From Gemmatimonadales bacterium (GTDB lineage Bacteria > Gemmatimonadota > Gemmatimonadetes > Gemmatimonadales > GWC2-71-9): DNA of 64,000 nt. A model generated the notes under the pieces. The model searched no databases and had not been told where the DNA came from. It saw nothing but the letters and a program-made list of their open reading frames with translations. The stretch lies in NCBI GenBank assembly GCA_036279355.1, contig DASUJH010000051.1, forward strand, positions 79,357-143,356, in the 5' to 3' direction. Numbering within the stretch: position 1 is the stretch's first letter; each line of letters starts with the position of its first letter. The position numbers and the translations under genes are program-made. Positions 28,596-36,746 of the stretch are shown here, piece after piece.

Positions 28596-29998
28596 CCGGC
28601 GCGCCGGCCGCGCCACGCGCTACGGACGTCGCGCGCGAGGTCGCGCGAAAGCTTCGCGAGGCGCGCCCGCTCAATGCCACGCTTCACTGGTCGGACGAGC
28701 TGCTGGACGCCGAGGCGCGACGGGTAGATGCAATGCCGGCGCCGGGGCCGCTCGCCGCGGTGCCACTCGCGCTGAAGGACAACATCGCCACCACCGAGCA
28801 GCCCACCACCTGCGCCTCGCGCATCCTCGAAGGCTACGTCTCGCCCTACAACGCCACCGTCGTCGAGCGACTGCGCGCGGCGGGCGCCATGGTGGCGTGC
28901 AAGAGCAACATGGACGAGTTCGCGATGGGCTCATCCACCGAGCATTCGGCATTCGGGCGCGTGCGCCATCCGCTCGACCCGGCGCGCGTGCCGGGTGGCT
29001 CCTCCGGCGGCTCGGCCGCGCTCGTGGCGGCGGGCGCCGTCGCCGCGGCCCTTGGATCGGAGACCGGCGGCTCCGTGCGCCAGCCGGCCAGTTTCTGCGG
29101 CGTGGTCGGCGTCAAGCCGAGCTACGGCCGTGTGAGCCGCTGGGGGCTCGTGGCGTTCGGCTCCTCGCTCGACTGCATTTCGGTGTTCGGCCGCACGGTG
29201 GCGGACGCGGCGCGGGTGCTGAGCGTCATGAGCGGCCCCGATCCGCTCGACGCCACCACCGTCGACCGGCCGCCGATGCCGATGCCCTCACCGCGGGCGG
29301 ATCTGCGCGGCGTGCGGGTCGGCCTCCCGCGCGAGTATTTCCCCGCCGATCTCGACCCCGGCGTGCGCGCGGGCATCGAGCGCGCCGAACGGGCCCTCCG
29401 GGAGCTGGGCGCCGAGCTGGTGGAGGTGTCGCTGCCACATTCGCCGTACACGGTGCCGACCTACTACATCATCAACCCCGCCGAGGCGGCGGCGAACCTC
29501 GCGCGCTACGACGGCGTGCGCTACGGCCGGCGCCGCGTCGGGCCGGAAGGCGACCTCCGCGCGCTCTACCGCGCCACCCGCGGCGAGGGCTTCGGCGCGG
29601 AGGTGAAGCGCCGCATCCTCACCGGCACCTACGTGCTGAGCGCGGGCTACTATGACGCCTACTATCGCAAGGCGCAGCAGGTGCGGGCGCTCCTGGCCCG
29701 GGACTTCGAGCGCGCCTTCGCGCCCGGCGGCGTGCACTTCCTGCTCACGCCCACGACGCCCACCACCGCGTTCCGCGCCGGTGAGAAGGTCGACGATCCG
29801 GTCCAGATGTACCTGGCCGACGTGTTCGTCTGCGGGATCAGCCTTGTAGGCCTGCCGGCGTTGAGCCTTCCGGTTGGTCGGGATGCGGGGCTCCCGATCG
29901 GCGGGCAGCTCATCGCGCCGCCATTTGCCGACGCGGCGCTGCTGAGCGTCGCGATGACGCTCGAGCGGGTGCTCGACGGCACGGCGGAGGTGCGCTGA
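28592..29998 (+). CDS. gatA: Glutamyl/aspartyl-tRNA amidotransferase subunit A
   Basis: 468 residues. Amidase-signature enzyme that frees ammonia from glutamine to convert Glu-tRNA-Gln or Asp-tRNA-Asn. The Ser-Ser-Lys triad is intact: Lys in LALKDNIATTE, the cis-Ser in GGSSGGSAALVAAG and the nucleophile in GSETGGSVRQPA. Start GTG 28592 overlaps the gatC stop. Presence of GatCAB implies an indirect route to Gln- or Asn-tRNA. Confidence 0.97.
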   Translation: MTGAPAAPRATDVAREVARKLREARPLNATLHWSDELLDAEARRVDAMPAPGPLAAVPLALKDNIATTEQPTTCASRILEGYVSPYNATVVERLRAAGAMVACKSNMDEFAMGSSTEHSAFGRVRHPLDPARVPGGSSGGSAALVAAGAVAAALGSETGGSVRQPASFCGVVGVKPSYGRVSRWGLVAFGSSLDCISVFGRTVADAARVLSVMSGPDPLDATTVDRPPMPMPSPRADLRGVRVGLPREYFPADLDPGVRAGIERAERALRELGAELVEVSLPHSPYTVPTYYIINPAEAAANLARYDGVRYGRRRVGPEGDLRALYRATRGEGFGAEVKRRILTGTYVLSAGYYDAYYRKAQQVRALLARDFERAFAPGGVHFLLTPTTPTTAFRAGEKVDDPVQMYLADVFVCGISLVGLPALSLPVGRDAGLPIGGQLIAPPFADAALLSVAMTLERVLDGTAEVR

Positions 29999-31425
29999 TG
30001 GCGTGGGAGGTGGTGATCGGCCTCGAGGTGCACGTCCAGCTTCTCACCCGGAGTAAAATGTTCTGCGGCTGCGCCAACCGCTTCGGCGATCGGCCCAACA
30101 CCAACGTCTGCCCGATCTGCCTCGGCCTGCCGGGCGCGCTCCCGGTGCCGAACGCCGAAGCCGTCCGCCTCGCCGCGCGGGCGGCGCTCGCTCTGGGCTG
30201 CACCGTGCACGAGGCGAGCGTGTTTGCGCGGAAAAACTACTTCTATCCCGACCTCCCCAAGGGCTACCAGATCTCGCAGTTCGACGTCCCGCTCGCCACG
30301 CGCGGCGCGGTGGCGCTCGAATCGCCGGAGCGCGGCCGCATCGTGTGCGGCGTCACCCGGCTGCACGTGGAGGAGGATGCGGGCAAGCTGCTGCACGACC
30401 GGATCTCCGGAAAAACCGCCGTGGACCTGAACCGCGCGGGCACGCCGCTCGTCGAAATCGTGAGCGAGCCCGACCTCCGGAGCCCAGCGGAGGCGCGGGA
30501 GTATCTCCGAATGCTGCGCCAGATCCTGCTCTACACCGGAGTGAGCGACTGCAATATGGAAGAGGGAAGTCTCCGGGTGGACGCCAACATCTCCATCCGG
30601 CGGCCGGGGAGCGCCGCGCTCGGCGTCAAGTGCGAGCTCAAGAACCTGAACAGCTTCGCCAACGTGGAGCGCGCGCTCGAGGCGGAGCGCGACCGCCAGA
30701 TGGCACTCATGGACCGCGGCGAGCGCGTGGTGCAGAGCACGCTCCTCTTCAACGCGGCGTCGGGGCAGGTAAAGCTCATGCGCTCGAAGGAAGAGAGCCA
30801 CGACTACCGCTACTTTCCCGATCCCGACTTGCCGCCGCTGGTGCTCGTGCCCGCCTGGATCGCCGATCGCGAGGCCGAGCTACCCGAGCTGCCGGAGACC
30901 AAGCGCGCGCGCCTCGTCTCGGCGTACGCGGTCTCGCCGTATCACGCGGGCCAGCTCGCCGCCGAGCGCCCCATCGCCGATTACTTCGAAGCCGTCGTCG
31001 CCGCCGGCGCCGAGCCGAAGGACGCGGTCCGCTGGGTGCTGGGCGACGTGATTGCGGGCTACAACGAGAGCGGACAGTTCGCCGTGGCGCCCGCGCGGCT
31101 CGTCGCCCTCATCCGGCTGGAGACCGAAGGCACTGTGAGCGGCCAGGCGGCGAGGAAAATCTTCCCCGAACTTGCCGCCGACCCCGCGGCGGACGCGCGG
31201 GCCGTGGCCGAGCGCATGGGCCTCGTCCAGTTACGCGATCAGGATGCGCTCGGGAGGCTGGTGGACGAGGTACTGAGCGCCCACCCGGCCGAGGTGCAGC
31301 GCTTCCGCTCCGGCGAAGACAAGCTGATGGGTTTCTTCGTGGGACAGGTCATGAAGCGGAGTCAGGGCAAGGCCGATCCGAAGGGTGTCCAGCCCGTGCT
31401 GGCGCGTAAGCTCCAGGAACGCTGA
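29998..31425 (+). CDS. gatB: Glutamyl/aspartyl-tRNA amidotransferase subunit B
   Basis: 475 residues. GLEVHVQLLTRSKMFCGC at the amino end, the KGYQISQFD segment and the carboxy-terminal YqeY-like tRNA-binding helices (AARKIFPELAAD) identify GatB, the kinase and tRNA-binding subunit. It overlaps gatA by a single base. One base separates it from the convergent M23 gene. Confidence 0.97.
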   Translation: MAWEVVIGLEVHVQLLTRSKMFCGCANRFGDRPNTNVCPICLGLPGALPVPNAEAVRLAARAALALGCTVHEASVFARKNYFYPDLPKGYQISQFDVPLATRGAVALESPERGRIVCGVTRLHVEEDAGKLLHDRISGKTAVDLNRAGTPLVEIVSEPDLRSPAEAREYLRMLRQILLYTGVSDCNMEEGSLRVDANISIRRPGSAALGVKCELKNLNSFANVERALEAERDRQMALMDRGERVVQSTLLFNAASGQVKLMRSKEESHDYRYFPDPDLPPLVLVPAWIADREAELPELPETKRARLVSAYAVSPYHAGQLAAERPIADYFEAVVAAGAEPKDAVRWVLGDVIAGYNESGQFAVAPARLVALIRLETEGTVSGQAARKIFPELAADPAADARAVAERMGLVQLRDQDALGRLVDEVLSAHPAEVQRFRSGEDKLMGFFVGQVMKRSQGKADPKGVQPVLARKLQER

Positions 31426-31426
31426 G

Positions 31427-32437
31427 CTACGGTTCGGGCGGCAGCCGGAGCAGGCTCATCGGATCGACGTTGATCTCACCATAGCGCGCAATCCAGTGGA
31501 GGTGCGGACCGGTAGCGCGCCCGCTCCGGCCGACGCGCCCGATGATCTGACCCCGCCGCACCGTGTCGCCCGCGGCAACCTCGGCGCGGCTCAGGTGGAA
31601 GTAGCCGGTCGTGAGCCCGCCGCCGTGATCGATGTACACGGCATTCCCCGCCAGGTAGAGCTTCGCCACCAGGGCGACGACGCCGTCGTTCGCCGCGCGC
31701 ACCGGCGCGCCCACCTTGCCGGCGAAGTCGGCGCCCATGTGGCGCGTCAGCACGTCGCCGTTGAGCTCGCGCGCCGTGCCGAACCGGCTGGTGACGCGCC
31801 CAGGGCGCGGCGCCGCGAACCGTCGCTGCCAGAGCCGGGGCGTCTGGTGCGCATTCCGCCCAAGCGCATGCGCCTCGGCCACCTCGTCGGCCACGCGCGC
31901 GGCAGCCGCACTGTCGGGCCGGGCGAATTGCGGGGCGACGGTGAGCCGCTCACGCCGGTAGTTGCCGTCGCGCAGGGTGAGCGCCAGCACCGTGGTGTCG
32001 GCGGATGATGCGGTGGCGGCCCCGGCCCTGTGGCGATGCGCGACGAGTGTCACTTCGAGGGCGGCGCTCGCGGAGTCCGTGTCGTCGATTGGAGCGGCCA
32101 CGAGCGCCGCGAACGATCCGTCCCGCCGGCGCTCGAAGTGGAGCGGCTCGCCGGCCGCCATGGCGGTGAGCGAGTCGATGTGCGCAGCGCCCGGTGCCGG
32201 GTGCACGAGCAGGCGGCCTAGCGAGCCGCGGACAAGGTGCGCGGGCTCGCTGGTGATCTCGAGTGCGCTCCCCCCGACCGACTCGTCGGCCTCCGGTGCC
32301 GCGGGCGACTGCGCCGCGAGCGACTGCGCCGCGGGCGACTGCGCCGCGGGCGAGCGCCCGGCGGCTGCGAGCCCGATCACCCACGCGAATGCGCGGACAC
32401 GGGGGAATACCTCTGCGCGCCTCTGCCGCGCGCTCAC
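31427..32437 (-). CDS. Exported M23 (LytM-type) metallopeptidase
   Basis: 336 residues. An export signal near the amino end runs into a low-complexity AAQSPAAQSLAAQSP stretch encoded by a 15-base tandem repeat. After a beta-rich middle region comes an M23 domain (about 215-330), with zinc ligands in HMGADFAGKVG and HLHWIARYG. These enzymes cut peptide crosslinks in peptidoglycan or regulate amidases. ATG 32437 overlaps the upstream stop (ATGA). Confidence 0.9.
   Translation of the reverse strand: MSARQRRAEVFPRVRAFAWVIGLAAAGRSPAAQSPAAQSLAAQSPAAPEADESVGGSALEITSEPAHLVRGSLGRLLVHPAPGAAHIDSLTAMAAGEPLHFERRRDGSFAALVAAPIDDTDSASAALEVTLVAHRHRAGAATASSADTTVLALTLRDGNYRRERLTVAPQFARPDSAAAARVADEVAEAHALGRNAHQTPRLWQRRFAAPRPGRVTSRFGTARELNGDVLTRHMGADFAGKVGAPVRAANDGVVALVAKLYLAGNAVYIDHGGGLTTGYFHLSRAEVAAGDTVRRGQIIGRVGRSGRATGPHLHWIARYGEINVDPMSLLRLPPEP
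32301..32345. repeat. 15-base tandem repeat inside the M23 gene
   Basis: Three copies of a 15-base unit (GCGGGCGACTGCGCC, the middle copy with one change) in frame, adding 5 residues per copy (AQSPA). Copy loss or gain would keep the frame. Confidence 0.85.
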
Positions 32438-33402
32438 TCGTCCGAAGCCGCGAGCAACTTATCAGGGGGAAGTCGTCCGCCGGGCTCGCGCCACGCCAGC
32501 CGCTCGGACCGAGTGGGCCAGTGCACCAGCGCGCGCGCGGGCAGCCCGAACTGCTCCTCCGCCAACTCGGCGAGCCGTTCCCGGTCGCGCCGCCCCCACT
32601 CGCGGAGCGCGCGCCGGCGGTGGGCCTTGGCGGTGGCGAGCGGCACTTCGCCCGACGGGTCGAGGTGCCTCGCCTCCGCGTTCGCATCGGCCAACACGCC
32701 AATCACGAGATCGTAGGCCAGCGCGAGATGCCGCTCGACGTCGGTGTCGCTCAGGTCCCAGCGGCTCACCTCGCGCGCCGTCCGCGCGGCGCGCTGCCAG
32801 CTATCGGTGTCGGTGAGCCGCACCATGCCGCGGAAGAGTCGCCGGTTGGTCCGCACGCTGAAGATCGTGGGCGCGATGATCCGATCGAGGTGCGCGTCGG
32901 CGCGCCCATGGTCCCGGATGATTACGTCGCGTGCCGTCCGCGCGTACGCGTCGCCCAGGTGCACCTCGACGCGGGTCTCCCAGTACGAGTGACCGAACGA
33001 TGCCGTGCTGCTCGTGAGCATCAGTTGCCGCGGCACGAAGTAGTTATGGGCGACGGTATCGGCGGCGAGATGCGCGAGATAGCCGAGCCCGAACGCCCTG
33101 AGCGATTCGGTGGGGGCCAGGTCATAGATCTCCTGGCCCACGTGCCAGAAATGCGAGTGCCGCCCCACCGGCGCGTAGCGCTTGGCGATCGACGAGTCCG
33201 CGGCGATGCTCCCGTAGAGAAAGTCGTAGGGAAAGGAGCTGAGCAGGGCGGCGATGGGGGAAGGGAGCTGGGTGAGGTTGGCGAGGATCGACTCGCCGAG
33301 GTAGATGTGCGTGCCCGGCGTCCATGCATGAGCCGCGGGCGGCAGCACCAGGCACGCGACTCCGACGACGCCGAGCGCCAGCGCGAAGCGGGCGAGCTTC
33401 AT
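32434..33402 (-). CDS. Exported zinc-dependent phospholipase C-like protein
   Basis: 322 residues. After the signal peptide (ending PAAHA) the mature protein would start WTPGTHIYLG, fitting the family rule that the amino-terminal Trp binds zinc. Further likely ligands are RHSHFWHVGQEIYD and YLAHLAADTVAHNYF. Related proteins hydrolyse phospholipids, but many environmental members are uncharacterised. It overlaps both neighbours by 4 bases, in a three-gene minus-strand operon. Confidence 0.82.
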   Translation of the reverse strand: MKLARFALALGVVGVACLVLPPAAHAWTPGTHIYLGESILANLTQLPSPIAALLSSFPYDFLYGSIAADSSIAKRYAPVGRHSHFWHVGQEIYDLAPTESLRAFGLGYLAHLAADTVAHNYFVPRQLMLTSSTASFGHSYWETRVEVHLGDAYARTARDVIIRDHGRADAHLDRIIAPTIFSVRTNRRLFRGMVRLTDTDSWQRAARTAREVSRWDLSDTDVERHLALAYDLVIGVLADANAEARHLDPSGEVPLATAKAHRRRALREWGRRDRERLAELAEEQFGLPARALVHWPTRSERLAWREPGGRLPPDKLLAASDE

Positions 33403-33884
33403 CGCCGGCCGGCGACCATCAGCCGGCGCACCCGGCCCAGCACGCCGTTGCCGCGGCGGATGGAGCGGAGCGTCGCCGCGACGTCGAGGGCGGTGTCTTC
33501 TACTTCGTCGTGTACCACCTCATACAGCGCCTCCAGCTCCTCCATTCGCTCCTGCAGCCGGTCGGCGCCGCGCGTCACCTGCCGCCGGAGCCGCTTGCCC
33601 GTCTGTGCAAAGGCGCCCGCCTCCTGTCGCACCAGCAGCAGCAGGTCTTGACCTTGCTCGGTGAGCCGACGCACGCCGGTGAGCGTCCGGCTCACGTCGT
33701 CCTGCACGCCATCCACCACCGTGCTTGCGCGGCGAATGGGGCCCGCGACTTTGGCCAGAAGGACGAGCACGCCGAACGCGATCGCGAGGAACGCCAGCGC
33801 CACCACCGCCAGCGAGATTGCTACCATCGGACCAACCCAGCCCGGCATCGCCGCCGCAACCTGCCAGAGCCCGTGCATCGCCAT
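33399..33884 (-). CDS. Membrane-anchored coiled-coil protein (DUF948-like)
   Basis: 161 residues. One strong transmembrane helix (about 15-45, MVAISLAVVALAFLAIAFGV) followed by a long amphipathic coiled coil with regular heptads. The layout is that of DUF948/UPF0478 proteins, of unknown role. ATG 33884 has GGGAGGGAG about 6 bases upstream and is the first gene of its operon, divergent from murA. Confidence 0.75.
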   Translation of the reverse strand: MAMHGLWQVAAAMPGWVGPMVAISLAVVALAFLAIAFGVLVLLAKVAGPIRRASTVVDGVQDDVSRTLTGVRRLTEQGQDLLLLVRQEAGAFAQTGKRLRRQVTRGADRLQERMEELEALYEVVHDEVEDTALDVAATLRSIRRGNGVLGRVRRLMVAGRR

Positions 33885-33973
33885 ATGTTCTCCCTCCCGT
33901 GCGTTCCAGACAACATAACGCGCTGCGTGCCATCTCCGCTTGACGCCCCCGGGGGCAGGAGTGACGTTTCGCC

Positions 33974-35263
33974 ATGCCTCCACAATTTCGCGTCCATGGT
34001 CGGCGGCCGTTGCACGGGACGATCCGGCCGGCGGGCAACAAGAACGCGGCCCTCCCGATCCTCGCCGCCTCGCTTCTCGCCGGCGGCCCGGTCGAGCTGG
34101 ACAACGTGCCACGGATCCGGGACGTGCAGACGATGCTGGCGCTCCTGGCCGACCTGGGCTGCGCCGTCGAGTGGACCGGACCCCACGCCGTTCGCCTCGA
34201 TCCCGCGGCCGCGCGCCTCAAAGCCCTCGATCCCAAGCTTTCGGCGCACATACGCGCATCGATCCTGCTCGCGGGCCCGCTGCTCGCGCGGTTTGGGAAG
34301 GTGATGCTGCCGCCGCCCGGCGGCGACGTGATCGGCCGCCGGCGAGTGGACACCCACTTTCTGGCGCTCGAGCACCTCGGCGCATCCGTCACCATGGGCG
34401 AGTGCTACGAGCTGGAAGCGCGCTCGCTGCGCGGTGCCGACATCTTTCTGGATGAGCCAAGCGTCACAGGGACGGAGAACGCGCTCATGGCGGCGGCGGC
34501 GGCGCGCGGCCGCACGGTGCTGCGGAATGCCGCCTCGGAGCCCCACGTCCAGGACCTGGCCCGCTTCCTGGCGGCGATCGGCGCGTCGATTGATGGCATC
34601 GGCTCGAACGCGTACACCATCGAGGGCGGTCGCCCGCTGCACGGCACGGCCGCGCCCTACGTCATCGGGCCGGATCACATCGAGATCGGGAGCTTCATCG
34701 GGCTCGCCGCCGTGACCAACGGCGACATCACTATCGATCCGGTTCGCCCCGAAGATCTCCGCAGCACGCTCCTCGGCTTCGACCGGCTGGGCATCCGACC
34801 CCGAATCGATGGCACCCGGCTCATCGTGGACGCGAACCAGGAGCGGCGGGTGCGCCCGGATCTGGGCGGCCATGTGCCCAAGCTCGAAGACGGCCCCTGG
34901 CCCGCGTTCCCGGCCGACATGATGTCCACCACGATCGTCACCGCCACACAGTGCGACGGCATGGTGCTCATCTTCGAGAAGATGTTCGAGTCCCGCCTCT
35001 TCTTCGTGGACAAGCTGATCGGCATGGGCGCGCGGATCGTGCTCTGCGATCCGCACCGCGCGGTGATCTCGGGGCGCGCCCCGCTCAAGGGCGGCGTGGT
35101 GGACTCGCCCGACATCCGCGCCGGCATGGCGATGCTGCTCGCGGCGCTCGCCGCCGAGGGCACTAGCACCATCCATAACGTGGGCCAAATCGAGCGGGGG
35201 TACGAGCGGATCGACGAGCGCCTGAACGATCTGGGCGCCGCGATCGAGCGTATGGATGACTGA
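33974..35263 (+). CDS. murA: UDP-GlcNAc enolpyruvyl transferase with Asp in place of catalytic Cys
   Basis: 429 residues, full length. First committed step of peptidoglycan synthesis. The amino end GNKNAALPILAASLL holds the substrate Lys. The loop that normally reads GGCxIGxRPVD reads PPGGDVIGRRRVD here, so the catalytic Cys is Asp118. Known MurA enzymes with this swap (mycobacteria, chlamydiae) stay active and resist fosfomycin. The later DMMSTTIV and RIYDERLNDL-like tail (ERIDERLNDLG) is normal. No second murA is in the window. Confidence 0.95.
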   Translation: MPPQFRVHGRRPLHGTIRPAGNKNAALPILAASLLAGGPVELDNVPRIRDVQTMLALLADLGCAVEWTGPHAVRLDPAAARLKALDPKLSAHIRASILLAGPLLARFGKVMLPPPGGDVIGRRRVDTHFLALEHLGASVTMGECYELEARSLRGADIFLDEPSVTGTENALMAAAAARGRTVLRNAASEPHVQDLARFLAAIGASIDGIGSNAYTIEGGRPLHGTAAPYVIGPDHIEIGSFIGLAAVTNGDITIDPVRPEDLRSTLLGFDRLGIRPRIDGTRLIVDANQERRVRPDLGGHVPKLEDGPWPAFPADMMSTTIVTATQCDGMVLIFEKMFESRLFFVDKLIGMGARIVLCDPHRAVISGRAPLKGGVVDSPDIRAGMAMLLAALAAEGTSTIHNVGQIERGYERIDERLNDLGAAIERMDD

Positions 35264-36062
35264 CGATGCCACGGTGCGGGAGGCGCCGGTGGCGGGCCCG
35301 GTACCCCGGTTCGAGATTCCCGGGTGGCGCAAGCGCTACGGTGTCGTCGCCGGCATAACAGGACGCGGCACCGGCGGCGGCGAGGAGGGCGACTTCGATC
35401 TCGGTCTCTGGACCCGCGCCCCGGTGGCCGATGTGATGACCCGCTGGCGCGAGTTCCGCCAGGCCGAGCCCGGGTTCCATGCGCACGTCATGGCGCACCA
35501 GGCGCACGGCGCGAGGCTCGCCCGCCATGGGGAGACCGCCGGATGGGTGGTGCTCGACGGGGTGGACGGGCACGTCACATCGCGCCCCGGCGTGCTGCTT
35601 CTCGTGACGGCGGCCGACTGCATCCCCATCTACCTCACGGCGCCGCGTGAGGGCGCCGTCGCCCTGCTGCACGCGGGGTGGCGAGGCACGGCGGCGGGCA
35701 TTCTCGAGCGGGGGATCAGGGCGCTTGCGCGCAAGGTGGGCGTTCCTCCGGCCGAACTCGCCATGCATTGCGGCGTCGGCATCTGCGGCGACTGCTACGA
35801 GGTCGGCGCGGAGGTGATGGCGGCGTGCGGCGTGCCGGCCGAGGGCAGGGGTCCCTGGCACCTCGACCTCCGCAGCCACCTCGCGGCACGGGGCCGCGCG
35901 CTCGGGCTCGTAAACATCACCCGATCTGCCTGGTGCTCGGCCCACGACCGGCCCACCTTCTTCAGCCACCGGGCGAGCGGCGGCACGGATGGCCGCATGG
36001 TGGCCTATCTCGGCCGGCCGGATTGGGGCACCGGCACGTCTCCTGGCCGCGAAGCGCATTGA
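35256..36062 (+). CDS. pgeF: Laccase-domain protein, purine nucleoside/peptidoglycan-linked (PgeF/YfiH)
   Basis: 268 residues. Metal-binding motifs MAHQAHG, TAADCIPIYL and HAGWRGTAAGI define the YfiH/PgeF (multicopper oxidase-like 'laccase domain') family. Members have been reported as purine nucleoside phosphorylases and, in E. coli, as correcting misplaced Ser in peptidoglycan precursors. The 8-base overlap with murA fits the latter. A GICGDCYEVG motif holds further ligands. Confidence 0.9.
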   Translation: MTDDATVREAPVAGPVPRFEIPGWRKRYGVVAGITGRGTGGGEEGDFDLGLWTRAPVADVMTRWREFRQAEPGFHAHVMAHQAHGARLARHGETAGWVVLDGVDGHVTSRPGVLLLVTAADCIPIYLTAPREGAVALLHAGWRGTAAGILERGIRALARKVGVPPAELAMHCGVGICGDCYEVGAEVMAACGVPAEGRGPWHLDLRSHLAARGRALGLVNITRSAWCSAHDRPTFFSHRASGGTDGRMVAYLGRPDWGTGTSPGREAH

Positions 36063-36087
36063 CGTATTGCCAGACCGCCACTAATAT
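36059..36087 (+). promoter_or_regulatory. Strong promoter of the rimP-nusA-infB operon
   Basis: TTGACG (36059-36064), a 17-base spacer and TAATAT (36082-36087): five of six and four of six consensus matches, in otherwise GC-rich DNA. The transcript would start near 36094, giving a leader of about 113 bases that includes the terminator hairpin before rimP. Confidence 0.7.
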
Positions 36088-36167
36088 TTGGCTGCTGTCC
36101 CGGACGCCCCCGCCGAGCTGGCAACGGGCATCCATCGCTGGACCGTTTCTCGTTGGGCCGAGTGACG

Positions 36168-36196
36168 ATGTGGGGGAGTTCCCCCACATTTTTTTT
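36168..36196 (+). terminator. Intrinsic terminator in the rimP leader (possible attenuator)
   Basis: Perfect 9-base stem (ATGTGGGGG with CCCCCACAT) around an AGTT loop, then eight T ending at 36196. This is the best-formed terminator in the window. It lies downstream of the operon promoter and only 10 bases before the rimP ATG, so it must be passed for expression. The leader has CCCCCGC (36107-36113), which could pair with GTGGGGG (36170-36176) and open the hairpin. Confidence 0.8.
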
Positions 36197-36206
36197 CATT
36201 GACGCG

Positions 36207-36722
36207 ATGTCGCTCGACGCGCTCCTCAATCCGATCCGCGAGCAGCTCGCCGGCCTGGGCTTCGAGCTCGCCGACCTGCGCCGCACCGGTACGCTGGAGC
36301 GCCCCATCCTGCAGCTTCGCGTTGATCGTCCGGACAGCGGTCCCGGCCATGGTGTCACGGCGGAGGACTGCGCCACGATCAGCCGCACGCTCGAGCGCTT
36401 CCTGGAATCCAGAGCTCTGGTCGGTCCCCGGTACGTGCTGGAGGTCTCCTCCCCGGGCATCGAACGGCCGCTCCGCTGGCCCGAGCACTGGCGCCGCTAC
36501 GTGGGCCACCGTGCTCGGGTGCGGGCGGCGGGCTGGAGCGGCCGGCGCGAAGTCGAGATCGTGGCGGTGCCGGACGACGAGCACGTCGTGCTCCGTCCAC
36601 CCGGCGGCGCCGAGCAGGTGGTGCCGTTCGCCGAGATCGGCGAGGCGCGCCTGATGGCGGACTGGGATGCATTTCTGAAGCGCGGGCGCAAGGGTGCGCC
36701 GCCGCGCCGGCCCGGGGCGTAA
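36207..36722 (+). CDS. rimP: Ribosome maturation factor RimP
   Basis: 171 residues from ATG 36207. PIREQLAGLGFELADL near the amino end, EDCATISRTLERFLE and YVLEVSSPGIERPL are the RimP signature. It helps 30S assembly. An upstream ATG (36153) would run the protein through the terminator hairpin, so 36207 is preferred. First gene of the translation operon. Confidence 0.94.
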   Translation: MSLDALLNPIREQLAGLGFELADLRRTGTLERPILQLRVDRPDSGPGHGVTAEDCATISRTLERFLESRALVGPRYVLEVSSPGIERPLRWPEHWRRYVGHRARVRAAGWSGRREVEIVAVPDDEHVVLRPPGGAEQVVPFAEIGEARLMADWDAFLKRGRKGAPPRRPGA

Positions 36723-36746
36723 GCGCCCCTCTTCCGGAGTCTGGGG

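Noticed and set aside
36153..36206. Upstream ATG for rimP
   Set aside because: It would translate through the terminator hairpin and T-tract, and adds residues not found in RimP.
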